Below, piece by piece: positions 27,761 through 37,324 of a stretch of 64,000 bases of DNA; position 1 is the first letter of the stretch; each line of letters starts with the position of its first letter. The stretch is from the NCBI GenBank assembly GCA_036924855.1, contig JBAGRP010000001.1, positions 1 through 64,000 on the forward strand, given 5' to 3'. Source of the DNA: Nitrobacteraceae bacterium AZCC 2146. Its GTDB lineage: Bacteria; Pseudomonadota; Alphaproteobacteria; Rhizobiales; Xanthobacteraceae. The notes under the pieces are model-generated. The model was not told the origin of the DNA. It ran no database searches and saw nothing but the letters and a program-made list of their open reading frames with translations. Made by a program: the position numbers and the translations under genes.

Positions 27761-28534
27761 ATGCGTGTTCTCGTTCTCGGCGGCTCCGCCGAATCCTCCG
27801 AGTTGTCCCGCCTGCTCGCGGCCGACGACAGGTTTGACGCCACCCTGTCGCTGGCCGGGCGCACCGTAAATCCCAAGGCACAGCCGGTGCCCATGCGCAC
27901 CGGTGGTTTTGGCGGCGTCGACGGCCTGGTGGCCTGGCTGAAAGCCCACGCGACCGACGCGACGATCGACGCAACCCACCCCTATGCCGCGCGTATCTCG
28001 GCCAACGCCGTGGCTGCCTGCCGGCTGCTCGGCATTCCGCTGGCGTCGATCGACCGGCCGATGTGGCAGCAGACCCCCGGCGATAATTGGCTGTGCGTAC
28101 CCAGCGCCGCCGACGCGGCGGCTACATTGGGCACGACGCCGCGCCGCGTCCTGCTCACGGTCGGGCGGCTCGAGATCGGTGCCTTCGCTGCTTCGCCACA
28201 ACATCATTATGTCGCCCGCATGGTTGATCCGCCCGGAGACATCGCTCTGCCGCCTGATCTCCGCTTGCTGTTTGCAAGGGGGCCGTTCGACGAGGTGTCG
28301 GAGGCCGCCTTGATCGAAAGCGAAGCGATCGACGTGATCGTATCGAAGAATTCCGGCGGCGCCGCAGCCTATGCGAAGGTTGCTGCAGCACGCAAACGTG
28401 GGATCCCGGTGGTCATGATCGCACGCCCGCACAAACCGCGCGGCGAGACGCTGCAAAACGCCGCTGCCGCGATCCTCTGGCTTGAGCAGCAGCTGGCCCA
28501 TCAGGGCCTGCCGCGTTCTGCACGGGGCGTATAG
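27761..28534 (+). CDS. cobK: Precorrin-6A reductase
   Basis: A 257-residue NADPH-dependent reductase. It starts MRVLVLGGSAESSELSRLL and has TIDATHPYAARISANAVAAC, the family's hallmark, and IDVIVSKNSGGAAAYAK near the end. It reduces the C18-C19 double bond of precorrin-6A. It is the only + strand gene in a run of minus strand cob genes, and its 3' end overlaps the 3' end of cobJ by 34 bases, so the two transcripts are complementary there. Confidence 0.92.
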   Translation: MRVLVLGGSAESSELSRLLAADDRFDATLSLAGRTVNPKAQPVPMRTGGFGGVDGLVAWLKAHATDATIDATHPYAARISANAVAACRLLGIPLASIDRPMWQQTPGDNWLCVPSAADAAATLGTTPRRVLLTVGRLEIGAFAASPQHHYVARMVDPPGDIALPPDLRLLFARGPFDEVSEAALIESEAIDVIVSKNSGGAAAYAKVAAARKRGIPVVMIARPHKPRGETLQNAAAAILWLEQQLAHQGLPRSARGV

Positions 28535-29265
28535 ACCCACGGCGAGCGGTTGTCGCGCGTCAGCAGCCGTGTCGCCGACGCGCCGATGATTACCAGTGTG
28601 CGCATGTCGACGAGGCTCGTATCGACATCCGTCAGCGACGTGGTGACGACGCGGACATCGGGCATGGCGGCGTTGCGGACAAGCAGCACCACGGTCTCCG
28701 GTGATTTTTTCTCCCGCAACAGATCGAACGCGCGCTTGATCTGGTGCGGTCGCGCGGTCGAGGCCGGATTGTAAAGCGCGATCACGAAATCGCCGTCGGC
28801 GGCGGCCGACAGGCGCCGCTCGATGGTCTCCCAGGATTTGAGATTGTCCGACAGCGAGATCGCGCAAAAATCGCCGCCGAGAGGCGCGCCGACTTCGGCC
28901 GCTGCAGCCAGCATCGCGGTGATGCCCGGTTCGACCCGGACATCGATCTGTCGCCAAGAGGGGTCGCCGGCTTCGATCGCCTCGAACACCGCTGCGGCCA
29001 TCGCGAACACGCCGGGATCTCCACCAGACACTACCGCGACGTGCCGGCCTTCAGCGGCAAGCATCAGCGCGTGGCGCGCCCGGTCGATCTCGACGCGGTT
29101 GCCGGAGCCATGCCGCGTCTGCGCCGCATTGGCCTGGGAAATGCGGTCGAGGTAGACGCTGTAGCCGATCAGGTCGGTCGCACCCGCGATCGCCTCCGCC
29201 GCCGACGGGGTCAAATACCTCGCGGATCCCGGGCCAAGTCCGACGACAACGAGGGAGCCGCTCAC
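28501..29265 (-). CDS. cobJ: Precorrin-3B C(17)-methyltransferase
   Basis: A 254-residue methylase. It begins VSGSLVVVGLGPGSARYLTP (GTG start at 29265) and has VAVVSGGDPGVFAMAAAVFE and the end LVIIGASATRLL. It methylates C17 with ring contraction. The GTG overlaps the cobI stop as GTGA. The longer frame to 29328 lies wholly inside cobI and was not used. Confidence 0.93.
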   Translation of the reverse strand: MSGSLVVVGLGPGSARYLTPSAAEAIAGATDLIGYSVYLDRISQANAAQTRHGSGNRVEIDRARHALMLAAEGRHVAVVSGGDPGVFAMAAAVFEAIEAGDPSWRQIDVRVEPGITAMLAAAAEVGAPLGGDFCAISLSDNLKSWETIERRLSAAADGDFVIALYNPASTARPHQIKRAFDLLREKKSPETVVLLVRNAAMPDVRVVTTSLTDVDTSLVDMRTLVIIGASATRLLTRDNRSPWVYTPRAERGRP

Positions 29266-30020
29266 AGCCGTCGCCCCTGTCCGGGAATTAGAACCATCGA
29301 AAAGTAGGGCGCTACGCCTTTGCTGCACTCGGACAGGGGCATGATGCGTTCTTCCAGCATGGTGCCGCGCACCACGTAGATTGCCCGCGACAGCAGTCCG
29401 GCCGCAGTGACAGCGCGGCGAATCTTTTCGAGATGCTTGCCTACCTTCATGATCACGGCGGCGTCGGTCTCGCCGAGGCGGCGCGTCAGCTGCGCTTCAT
29501 CCAGCGTGCCCGGCAGGACTGTCAGGATGTCGTCACCCCAGGTGATCGGTGCATTGGCGCGGGCCCAGGCGCCGGACATACCGGTGACGCCAGGGACCAC
29601 CTCAATCGGAAAGAGGGTGTCGAGGCGACGCCAGATATGCATGAACGATCCGTAGAAGAACGGGTCGCCCTCGGCCAGCAGGCCGACAGATTTGCCCTGC
29701 CGAAGCTGCTCCGCTATCGCTTCCATGCTGTGCTCGTAGAAGCTGGCGATCTGTTTGCGATAGGACGGATGATGGGGCGGAATTTCGTCGGTGACCGGAT
29801 ATTCCAGCCGCAGCTCCTCGCGCCCGGGCATAAGCAGCGGGGCGATGATCCCGCGCGCATTGCCTAGCAAGCCGCGCTTGGCGAAGAACGCCAATACGTC
29901 GACGCTCTGCACCAAGCCGGCGGCGCGCAACGTCATGTAACGTATGTCGCCCGGGCCGACGCCGATGCCGTACAGCGTGCCGCCGGACGCGCGGCCGGCG
30001 AGAATTTCGATGGCCATCAT
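29262..30020 (-). CDS. cobI: Precorrin-2 C(20)-methyltransferase
   Basis: A 252-residue methylase. It begins MMAIEILAGRASGGTLYGIG then VGPGDIRYMTLRAA, with SVGLLAEGDPFFYGSFMHIW and VVPGVTGMSGAWARANAPI further on. It converts precorrin-2 to precorrin-3A. ATG 30020 overlaps the cobH stop (ATGA); the next codon is also ATG. Confidence 0.93.
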   Translation of the reverse strand: MMAIEILAGRASGGTLYGIGVGPGDIRYMTLRAAGLVQSVDVLAFFAKRGLLGNARGIIAPLLMPGREELRLEYPVTDEIPPHHPSYRKQIASFYEHSMEAIAEQLRQGKSVGLLAEGDPFFYGSFMHIWRRLDTLFPIEVVPGVTGMSGAWARANAPITWGDDILTVLPGTLDEAQLTRRLGETDAAVIMKVGKHLEKIRRAVTAAGLLSRAIYVVRGTMLEERIMPLSECSKGVAPYFSMVLIPGQGRRL

Positions 30021-30649
30021 TCGCGATCGCTCGACAATGCGTTGACGGCGGCCACCGCCATTGCGCTGCCGCCGCGGCGGCCCCGCACGACCAGAAACGG
30101 CACCAATGTCTGCAACGCCAGCGCTTCCTTCGATTCTGCAGCTCCGACGAAGCCCACGGGCACGCCGATCACTGCGGCCGGACGCGGCGCGCCTTGGTCC
30201 AGCATCTCCAGCAGGCGAAATAGCGAGGTCGGTGCATTGCCGATTGCGACCAACGCGCCCGCGAGATGCGGCCGCCACAGTTCGAGCGCCGCCGCCGAGC
30301 GGGTATTGCCTATGTCTGACGCGAGACCTGCAACTGAAGGATCGGCAAGTGTGCAAATCACCTCATTGTTGTTCGGCAGCCTTTTGCGGGTAATGCCATG
30401 CGCCACCATATTCGCATCGCAAAGGATTGGCGCGCCGTTGCGCAGCGCGGCGCGAGCATCATGTGCGAAGGTTGGCGACATCATGATATCGTTGACGATG
30501 TCGGTCATCCCGCAGGCATGAATGACCCGCACTGCGACGCGCTCCTCCGTCGCATCGAAACGCATCAGATCGGATTCGGCGCGAATGATCGCAAAGGACC
30601 TTTCGTAGATCTCGTCGCCATCGCGGATGTAGTCGCGTTGTCTAGTCAT
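30017..30649 (-). CDS. cobH: Precorrin-8X methylmutase
   Basis: A 210-residue protein: RDYIRDGDEIYERSFAIIRA at the start, VRVIHACGMTDIV with the catalytic His, NGAPILCDANMVAHGIT, and the ending SNIP-like stretch FLVVRGRRGGSAMAVAAVNA. It moves the methyl from C11 to C12 to give hydrogenobyrinate. The ATG at 30649 overlaps the end of cobG by 8 bases. Confidence 0.93.
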   Translation of the reverse strand: MTRQRDYIRDGDEIYERSFAIIRAESDLMRFDATEERVAVRVIHACGMTDIVNDIMMSPTFAHDARAALRNGAPILCDANMVAHGITRKRLPNNNEVICTLADPSVAGLASDIGNTRSAAALELWRPHLAGALVAIGNAPTSLFRLLEMLDQGAPRPAAVIGVPVGFVGAAESKEALALQTLVPFLVVRGRRGGSAMAVAAVNALSSDRE

Positions 30650-32012
30650 AAGTGTGCCTGAAGCCATAGATCTGATGGAGGTGGGCGGGAAGATCTCCCA
30701 ACGAGACCTCGCCTGAAACTTTGTCACGTGCGGTGCCATTGCGAACAATACCGTAATGGTCGCCGTTGCCGACCAAAACGAGATTGGATGGCTGGGATCT
30801 CGCGCAGCCCTTGGCACAGCCAGAGACATGGGCCGTACCCTTAAAACCCGCTGGCCATTGCGCAGCGATCTGACGCGCAGCCGCCCGGGTATCGAGGCTG
30901 GTTGACGTACATGACGGCGCCCCGGGGCAGGCCTCGATCTGCAGGAGCGGATCGTCTGGCGTCACGATCCAGCCCCTAGCGGCGGCGGCATCAAGAATGC
31001 GATGCCCGGCCGACATGTCGTCGACCCGCGCATACAGCATGCGCCACGGTGACAACCTGACCTCCGCCACGCTGGCGTCGACCATCTCTTCCGCCAAAGC
31101 CAGAATCTGATCAGATTCGACGCGGCCGAACGGTATGGCAATCCCGACGGCAAAATGGCCAGCGCCGAAGTCGAATAAGCCTGCTAGTTTCGCCGGCTCT
31201 TTGTGGGCTACGGCCAATAGTAGCGGCGAGATGCGAGACTTCATCCGGGAGCAAATTTTGGCGATGCCCTCGTCACAGAGATCGCGCATCCGGCCGGTTG
31301 CTGTTGCATTAACATGGACGAAAGAAGCGGCGATCGTGATCGCGGTCTCTGCCGCAGCTTCACGGGCGACTGACCCCAGCCATTCGATTCCGGCTTTCCG
31401 GTCAAGTCCGATAGCAAAGTCTCTATCGTTGATCGCCACAACGCGAATATCCGCGCGCTCCATCATCAGATCGAGCGACCCGCCGCCATCGACGATAAAG
31501 CCGAATTTGACCGGCAAGCCCCACAGTGCAGGATCGTCCGCCAAGCTCTGACCCAAATCTGCAGCGACGCTGCCGACATCATGAGCGGCGGGTTCAATCC
31601 CCGAGAGGGGGCTGACCATGATATTGCGTGCAGATTCGGCTCGTGCGTCGGCATCGAGCAGACCGAGACTACGGATCGCACCCTGCAACGACGCCAGCTT
31701 GGCTTCGTCAACGCCGCGGATCTGCAGGTTGGCGCGGCGGGTGAGGTCGATCTGGCCATTGCCAAAACGCTCCGCAGCTTCCGCGAGCGCGATCAGCTGC
31801 GACAGAGACAGCCTTCCCAGCATCGGGCGGACGCGCACCACCAGTCCGTCGCCGCTCGGCATCGGCCGCAGCGCGCCAGGACACCAGCCCTTTATCTCGA
31901 ATGCCCCCAGTTTCAACTCACGATTCCATAAGACGGCTGTTTGCCGCGATAACGTTGGCTCAGGTCGCGCCCGATCATCGCCAAGGCCCGACATCCATTG
32001 GGCGACATACAT
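30642..32012 (-). CDS. cobG: Precorrin-3B synthase
   Basis: A protein of up to 456 residues related to sulfite/nitrite reductases. Two half-repeats are visible, and the cofactor motif CPGAPSC ... GCAKGCARS supplies the four cysteines for the 4Fe-4S cluster (C-x5-C ... C-x3-C). CobG uses molecular oxygen to form the ring-A gamma-lactone, so this is the aerobic route. The start is uncertain: 32012 or the Met at 31994; sequence similarity begins near KGWCPGALRPM, about 42 residues in. First gene of the minus-strand cobGHIJ run. Confidence 0.92.
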   Translation of the reverse strand: MYVAQWMSGLGDDRARPEPTLSRQTAVLWNRELKLGAFEIKGWCPGALRPMPSGDGLVVRVRPMLGRLSLSQLIALAEAAERFGNGQIDLTRRANLQIRGVDEAKLASLQGAIRSLGLLDADARAESARNIMVSPLSGIEPAAHDVGSVAADLGQSLADDPALWGLPVKFGFIVDGGGSLDLMMERADIRVVAINDRDFAIGLDRKAGIEWLGSVAREAAAETAITIAASFVHVNATATGRMRDLCDEGIAKICSRMKSRISPLLLAVAHKEPAKLAGLFDFGAGHFAVGIAIPFGRVESDQILALAEEMVDASVAEVRLSPWRMLYARVDDMSAGHRILDAAAARGWIVTPDDPLLQIEACPGAPSCTSTSLDTRAAARQIAAQWPAGFKGTAHVSGCAKGCARSQPSNLVLVGNGDHYGIVRNGTARDKVSGEVSLGDLPAHLHQIYGFRHTYD

Positions 32013-32320
32013 AGGCCAACCGGCTCCGAAGGTCGAATCGCCGTCCGTGCGGTTCGGTTCGCACGCGTTTTTTCATCGCACTTCTGGTGCGGACGAAAGG
32101 GCTGCCAGCAGTGAGAATGGGCGCGCTCGGAGCTGCATTCGACGTAAGACTTAGGCGCTGTACCGGATGTACGCTGGTGGTGATTGGCGTTCGCAGGCCG
32201 CGAAGACTGGAAGCGGTGGTCGGTCGCAAGCTTACTTTGCCGGACAAGACCGGAGTACTCCCGATTGCATCGATCGCTAACTCCGTGAGTGGGATTGCAA
32301 CTGGCGGGCTAGTTTCACTG
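32013..32320. other. Region upstream of cobG, no gene or riboswitch seen
   Basis: Frames on both strands here are unsupported. I looked on the minus strand for the conserved core and B12 box of a cobalamin riboswitch and did not find them. Confidence 0.4.
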
Positions 32321-32455
32321 TCAGGATGCCGACAGTTGATATGCAGGGATCTTCGATACTTCCCGTTTCGCAGTCTCAATCCAAACGTCGCCATAGCTTG
32401 CGGCCGTGCGTCCGCCTGCATGTCCCTGGATGATGTTTTGGACGTCGACATGCAT
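32321..32455 (-). pseudogene. Site-specific integrase/recombinase, C-terminal relic
   Basis: On the minus strand one frame reads VDVQNIIQGHAGGRTAASYG then DVWIETAKREVSKIPAYQL and a stop at 32321-32323. The motif GHAGGRTAASYG is the conserved C-terminal part of tyrosine recombinases of the phage/island type (after the last active-site His-x2-Arg region, with the catalytic Tyr). Only about 43 residues remain; the upstream part is replaced by an IS110 scar. Confidence 0.6.
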
Positions 32456-32456
32456 G

Positions 32457-32640
32457 TCAACCGCCCGCGCTAGGCACCGTCATCAGGCGCCGGCACGCCT
32501 CATCGTCCCGCACGATGGCCAGCAAGCGACGATGAAGAATGCCGATCTGCTCGCGAAGCGTCCGCCGGACAAGGAGCAGCGGTTCGACTACTTCAGCAAG
32601 ATCAGGGATGTTTTCGACGAGCTCCTGAGGCCGTAACAAC
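32457..32640 (-). mobile_element. IS110-family transposase relic
   Basis: The minus frame contains LRPQELVENIPDLAEVVEPL then LLVRRTLREQIGILHRRLLA and IVRDDEACRRLMTVPSAG, the linker between the DEDD and Transposase_20 domains of IS110 transposases. It ends at a stop just after that motif and has no start or catalytic domain. About 60 residues remain. Confidence 0.65.
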
Positions 32641-32975
32641 GGACCTCGTTTCATTGTCAGCCTGAAGCACAGCACCCAAAAATCTTCAGCTATCCACAAG
32701 CTGGGCCGGCCGATTACCCCATCTTATGGGGGGTAGGTCGGTAGTGGGCGACGTCCAGTCAGAACGACCGGAATGACCCGGAACGGACGATTTAATTAAT
32801 CGCGACGCCGCCGGAAACTGGAAACTGAACCCTGACCACTATGGGTCCGCGTTCAAACGTTCTTTCGGAAAACCCATACATCTCGCCTGGCGACGATCAG
32901 CAGCCCGCGCGCGTCGGTCCTATTGAGGTGCGGGAAGACCAGCCACATATATAATTATTATTAGGGAGTCTTGCC

Positions 32976-34373
32976 GTGAGAATGGTGCAGGCGACCCTTG
33001 TTGCGGCGATTGCTGCCGCTGCCCAGTTTGCCTCTCCCGCGCTGCTGTCAGCGGAGGAGAGCGGCAGACCCGCACTTATGATCGAGATCGACGGGGCAAT
33101 TGGTCCGGCAACCGCCAGATACGTGAAGGAAGCGCTGACGACGGCGGGCGAACGGCGGGTCGAGGTCGTTATCCTGCGTCTGAACACGCCGGGCGGCCTC
33201 GCAACCAGCATGCGCGAGATCATCGCGGACGTGCTCGGATCCTCCGTTCCGGTCATTGGCTACGTTGCTCCATCCGGTGCCCATGCGGCGAGCGCGGGCA
33301 CCTACATTCTCTACGCAACGCATATCGCGGCCATGGCGCCAGGCACCAATCTGGGCGCCGCAACGCCGGTGCAGATCGGCGGCCCGCTGCCGGGTCTGCC
33401 AGGCAGCGCTCCAGACAAGGAAGGCAAGGATAAAAAGGACGATGCGCAGCAGCCTGCGTTGAAGGATGCCTTGACGGCGAAGGCGACGAACGACGCGGTT
33501 GCGCTGATCCGCAGCCTCGCCGAACTGCGCGGGCGCAACGCCGATTGGGCCGAGAAAGCTGTCCGCGACGCCGCCAGTCTTTCCGCCAGCAGCGCATTGC
33601 AGGCGAATGTCATCGATCTCGTCGCGCGCAACCCGACCGAACTGCTTCAGCTGATCGACGGCCGCACGGTCGAGCTCACAGGTGGCGATATGCGGCACCT
33701 GGCGACAAAGGGCCTGACAATCGAGCGAATCGATCCCGGCTGGCTGATCCGGTTTCTGTCCGTTATCACCGATCCCAACGTCGCTTTCATCCTGCTGATG
33801 GTCGGCATCTACGGTTTGATCTTCGAATTCTCCACCCCGGGCGCCATCGCGCCGGGGGTTGTCGGGACGATCTGTCTGCTGCTCGGCCTCTACGCCCTCA
33901 ACATGCTGCCGATCAACTACGCCGGCCTCGCCTTTATGCTGCTGGGGATAACCTTTCTAGTCGCCGAAGCCTTCAACCCAACCGTGGTTCTCGGCCTTGG
34001 CGGCGTTGCCGCGTTTCTTCTCGGGGCTGCCATGCTGTTCAAGATCGAGGCTCCGGGATACCAGCTGTCATGGACGGTCGTCATCATCGCGATGGCGATG
34101 ATCGTCAGCCTGACCGTCATCGTGCTCGGCTCGCTCTGGCGCGCCCGCAGAAACCCCGCTCGGGTGGGGGGGCAGGCCATGCGCGGTCTGCCTGCCGAAG
34201 TTCTCGACTGGTCCGGTAGCGAAGGTCACGTCTTCACGCATGGTGAGCGCTGGCAGGCCCACGGGGCGGAAGCCCTTACACCCGGAGAGATGGTCGAGGT
34301 GGCTGGTATCAAGGACCTGACGCTTGTGGTGCGACGGCGACTAGCACGAACCGTCAGCGAAGGAGGTGTGTGA
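32976..34373 (+). CDS. Long NfeD-family membrane serine protease (STOPP-type)
   Basis: A 465-residue protein. It has an N-terminal signal peptide ([17 protein letters not shown]), a ClpP-like periplasmic protease domain with the nucleophile in [10 protein letters not shown] and the likely general-base Lys in [11 protein letters not shown], then five membrane segments at about residues 270-400, and a C-terminal OB-fold NfeD domain (about 415-460). This is the architecture of the archaeal 1510-N type, which cuts stomatin-like partners. A GTG at 32976 and ATG at 32982 are both possible. It overlaps the slipin gene, its usual partner, by one base. Confidence 0.88.
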   Translation: MRMVQATLVAAIAAAAQFASPALLSAEESGRPALMIEIDGAIGPATARYVKEALTTAGERRVEVVILRLNTPGGLATSMREIIADVLGSSVPVIGYVAPSGAHAASAGTYILYATHIAAMAPGTNLGAATPVQIGGPLPGLPGSAPDKEGKDKKDDAQQPALKDALTAKATNDAVALIRSLAELRGRNADWAEKAVRDAASLSASSALQANVIDLVARNPTELLQLIDGRTVELTGGDMRHLATKGLTIERIDPGWLIRFLSVITDPNVAFILLMVGIYGLIFEFSTPGAIAPGVVGTICLLLGLYALNMLPINYAGLAFMLLGITFLVAEAFNPTVVLGLGGVAAFLLGAAMLFKIEAPGYQLSWTVVIIAMAMIVSLTVIVLGSLWRARRNPARVGGQAMRGLPAEVLDWSGSEGHVFTHGERWQAHGAEALTPGEMVEVAGIKDLTLVVRRRLARTVSEGGV

Positions 34374-35137
34374 TGATGCTCGACTATCTGAGCTATCTTC
34401 TTCTCGTAGTCGTCGTGGTCATGTTTCTCTCGGTGGCGATTCGCATCTTGAGGGAGTATGAGCGCGGCATCGTCTTTACGCTGGGTCGCTTCACCGGGGT
34501 GAAGGGTCCCGGTCTCATCATCCTCATTCCGTTCGCGCAGCAAATGGTGAAGGTCGATCTGCGGGTCATGGTGCAGGACGTGCCGCCGCAGGACGTGATC
34601 ACGCGCGACAATGTCACGGTCAAGGTCAACGCCGTCCTCTACTTCCGTATCGTCGACCCGGAGCGGGCGATCATCAAGGTCGCGGACTTTATGACCGCGA
34701 CCAGCCAGCTGGCGCAAACCACGCTGCGCTCCGTCCTCGGCAAACACGAGCTCGACGAACTGCTGGCGGAACGGGATCGGCTCAACGCTGACATTCAGGA
34801 GATCCTCGATCAGCAGACCGACGCCTGGGGCATCAAGGTGACCAATGTCGAGATCAAACATGTCGATCTCAACGAAAGCATGATCCGCGCGATCGCCAAG
34901 CAGGCCGAGGCCGAGCGGTTGCGGCGCGCGAAGGTGATCAATGCCGAAGGCGAGCAGCAGGCCGCCGAGAAGCTCGTCGAGGCTGGCCGACTTCTGGCCC
35001 GGGAACCACAAGCGATGCAATTACGCTATTTCGCGGCCCTTCACGACATTGCGAGCGAGCGGTCCTCAACCATCGTCTTTCCGCTGCCGACGGATTTGCT
35101 CACCCATCTCGCCCCACGACCGGACGGGGCGAAGTGA
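34373..35137 (+). CDS. Slipin (stomatin/prohibitin, SPFH-domain) membrane protein
   Basis: A 254-residue protein with one N-terminal membrane hairpin ([19 protein letters not shown]) and an SPFH/Band-7 domain: [40 protein letters not shown], then a coiled C-terminus with [20 protein letters not shown]. Slipins assemble into membrane rings and organise membrane patches. Coupled with the upstream NfeD protease, which in archaea cleaves the C-terminus of its stomatin. A strong AAGGAGGTGTG site precedes the start, inside the NfeD gene. Confidence 0.88.
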   Translation: MMLDYLSYLLLVVVVVMFLSVAIRILREYERGIVFTLGRFTGVKGPGLIILIPFAQQMVKVDLRVMVQDVPPQDVITRDNVTVKVNAVLYFRIVDPERAIIKVADFMTATSQLAQTTLRSVLGKHELDELLAERDRLNADIQEILDQQTDAWGIKVTNVEIKHVDLNESMIRAIAKQAEAERLRRAKVINAEGEQQAAEKLVEAGRLLAREPQAMQLRYFAALHDIASERSSTIVFPLPTDLLTHLAPRPDGAK

Positions 35138-35472
35138 CTTTGATCAGAAACGACCTTGACCATGGGTGCGAATGGCGCACTGGCACGAAGGCGAATTGTT
35201 GACGATAGGCACCAACGTCTGCGCTTGACGATGAGACGAAAATAGAGCGGTCGTTCTGCTGCTACTGATCTAGAGTAGCAGAGGAACAACGGTATTCCTG
35301 TCGTGGAATGGTTGCCGGTGTCCGGTTTTGGCGGCCCATGATCTGGAAGGGGCTCTTGCAAATGTCCTGCGCCAGGATGCAGACTGTGTGGGCTTGATAG
35401 GTGTCAACGTCTACAGTTCTGCTGCCCGACTGGCGTTCACGGTCGCGCGGAGAACGAGAGGAGCATGACGCC
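35138..35472. other. Intergenic, no gene seen
   Basis: About 335 bases with no supported frame. The inverted-looking text around 35270-35310 (ggtattcc / ggaatggt) is imperfect. Probably the promoter of the downstream small gene and glutamine synthetase. Confidence 0.35.
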
Positions 35473-35655
35473 ATGCGAGAAATCGAAATCCATGACTATG
35501 CGCGACAGTTGCTGGAAGCACACGGCGCCCAGGCCATTGCGGAAGCTGCCCAGAACGCCATCGACCTTGAACAAAAGGGCGAGGTGGAACTGGCCAGAAC
35601 CTGGCGGCATATCGAAGACGCCTTGAAGCTCATGCGTGGACCGCACCAAAGCTGA
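35473..35655 (+). CDS. Small conserved hypothetical protein (60 aa)
   Basis: Sixty residues, [20 protein letters not shown] then a second helix [20 protein letters not shown] and the end [10 protein letters not shown]. Helical and charged, no cysteines. I recall near-identical short proteins in other rhizobia, usually of unknown role. GAGGAGCATGACGCC precedes the ATG. It lies upstream of the glutamine synthetase gene on the same strand. Confidence 0.7.
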   Translation: MREIEIHDYARQLLEAHGAQAIAEAAQNAIDLEQKGEVELARTWRHIEDALKLMRGPHQS

Positions 35656-35827
35656 AGCTGCCGGCTCGCGTGACAAGGCGCGCCTGAATGCGAGCGCCGC
35701 ATGCCGGATCGAGGCCGGGGCGGCGCGGAAGGTGGAACGTGGACCAAAATCCGTTCCAAGCCGCTTGGCAGCGGCTGAACGGCAATACGATCTTCAAGGC
35801 GCCCCCCTCCGTTACAGGAGTGAAGCC

Positions 35828-37258
35828 ATGCTTCCGAATTGTGCGACAGCCGAAGATCTCCTGAAGACGATCAAGGACGAGGGGGTCCAGATGATCGATC
35901 TGCGGTTCACCGACTTGCCGGGGGTCTGGCAGCATTTTTCCGTCCCGCCAAGCGCGGTGGACGTGAACGCTCTCAGCGAAGGCATTGGATTCGACGGCTC
36001 ATCAATCCGTGGCTTCCAGGAGATCCATGAAAGCGACATGCTGGTCGTCCCGGACGCGGCGACGGCCTTCCTCGACCCGTTCGCCCCGGCAACGACACTG
36101 GTCCTGATTTGCAACATCCGGGACCCGGTGACCGGTCAGTCCTATAGCCGCGACGCCCGCTACATCGCCCAGAAGGCCGAGATCTATCTGAAAGGCACCG
36201 GCCGTGCCGATACGAGCTATTTCGGCCCGGAGGCGGAGTTCTTCGTGTTCGACGACGTGCGCTATGGACAGGGCATCAACTACGCCTTCCATGAAATTGA
36301 TTCCAGCGAGGGCAGTTGGAACACCGGCAAGAAGGAAGCGCCGAATTTGGGCCACAAGCCGCGCCCGAAAGAGGGATATTTTCCGGTTCCCCCGACCGAC
36401 AGCATGCAGGATCTCCGCACCGAAATGGTGCTGACGATGGAGTCGCTGGGGATCCAGATCGAAGCCCATCACCATGAAGTCGCGACCGGCGGCCAAAACG
36501 AAATCGATATGCGCTTCACCACGCTTACCCGCATGGCCGACAACCTGATGATTTACAAATACGTGGTCAAGAATACCGCCCGCCAGCACGGCATGACCGC
36601 GACGTTCATGCCCAAACCATTATTTGAAGACAACGCTTCGGGAATGCACGTTCATCAGAGTCTGTGGAACGGCGAGACCAACCTTTTCTATGGCAAGTCG
36701 GACTATGCCGAACTGAGTGAGCTTGGCCGTTACTATATCGGCGGGTTGCTGACGCACGCCTGGGCGTTATGCGGGCTTTGCGCCCCGACCACGAACTCCT
36801 ATCGGCGTCTGGTGCCGGGTTACGAAGCTCCGATCAATCTGGTCTATTCCCAGCGCAACCGCTCGGCCTGCTGCCGGATTCCGATGTATTCGCCGAACCC
36901 GCGGGCGAAGCGCGTCGAGTTCCGTTCGCCGGACCCTTCGTGTAATCCCTACCTGGCCTTTGCCGCGATGCTGATGGCTGGCCTCGACGGCATCAACAAT
37001 CGCATCGATCCGGGCAGCCCGATCGACAAGAATCTTTATGACCTCCCACCAGCCGAGGCGAAGGATGTGAAATCGACGCCCGGATCGCTGGACCAGGCGC
37101 TTGACGCGCTCGAACGCGATCACGCGTTCCTGCAGCGCGGGGACGTGTTCACCAGCGACGTGATCGAAACCTGGCTCGACTACAAGCGAAAAAAGGAGAT
37201 TGATGCCATCCGGCTGCGCCCCCATCCCCACGAGTTCCATCTCTATTACGACATCTAG
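35828..37258 (+). CDS. glnA: Glutamine synthetase, type I
   Basis: A 476-residue GS. It has the N-terminal [17 protein letters not shown], the [16 protein letters not shown] latch region, the metal-binding [14 protein letters not shown], the ATP-loop [18 protein letters not shown] and the adenylylation loop KNLYDLPP with its Tyr, so GlnE-type control is possible. It condenses glutamate and ammonium. ATG 35828 follows ACAGGAGTGAAGCC; the frame is open to 35636 without similarity. No glnB gene is adjacent, which is the usual arrangement for the housekeeping copy, so this may be a second GSI. Confidence 0.92.
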   Translation: MLPNCATAEDLLKTIKDEGVQMIDLRFTDLPGVWQHFSVPPSAVDVNALSEGIGFDGSSIRGFQEIHESDMLVVPDAATAFLDPFAPATTLVLICNIRDPVTGQSYSRDARYIAQKAEIYLKGTGRADTSYFGPEAEFFVFDDVRYGQGINYAFHEIDSSEGSWNTGKKEAPNLGHKPRPKEGYFPVPPTDSMQDLRTEMVLTMESLGIQIEAHHHEVATGGQNEIDMRFTTLTRMADNLMIYKYVVKNTARQHGMTATFMPKPLFEDNASGMHVHQSLWNGETNLFYGKSDYAELSELGRYYIGGLLTHAWALCGLCAPTTNSYRRLVPGYEAPINLVYSQRNRSACCRIPMYSPNPRAKRVEFRSPDPSCNPYLAFAAMLMAGLDGINNRIDPGSPIDKNLYDLPPAEAKDVKSTPGSLDQALDALERDHAFLQRGDVFTSDVIETWLDYKRKKEIDAIRLRPHPHEFHLYYDI

Positions 37259-37324
37259 TAGCGACTGTTCCGGCGAAGGCCCGCACCCGTCATCCGTTGA
37301 AGCGGATTAACCGGGGAGCCTCTT

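Noticed and set aside
27737..28957. A 406-codon frame on the - strand across cobK
   Set aside because: Shadow of cobK and of the other frame of cobJ; Arg-rich and without similarity.
31975..32460. 161-codon - strand frame upstream of cobG
   Set aside because: It crosses the integrase relic in a different frame and has no family match.
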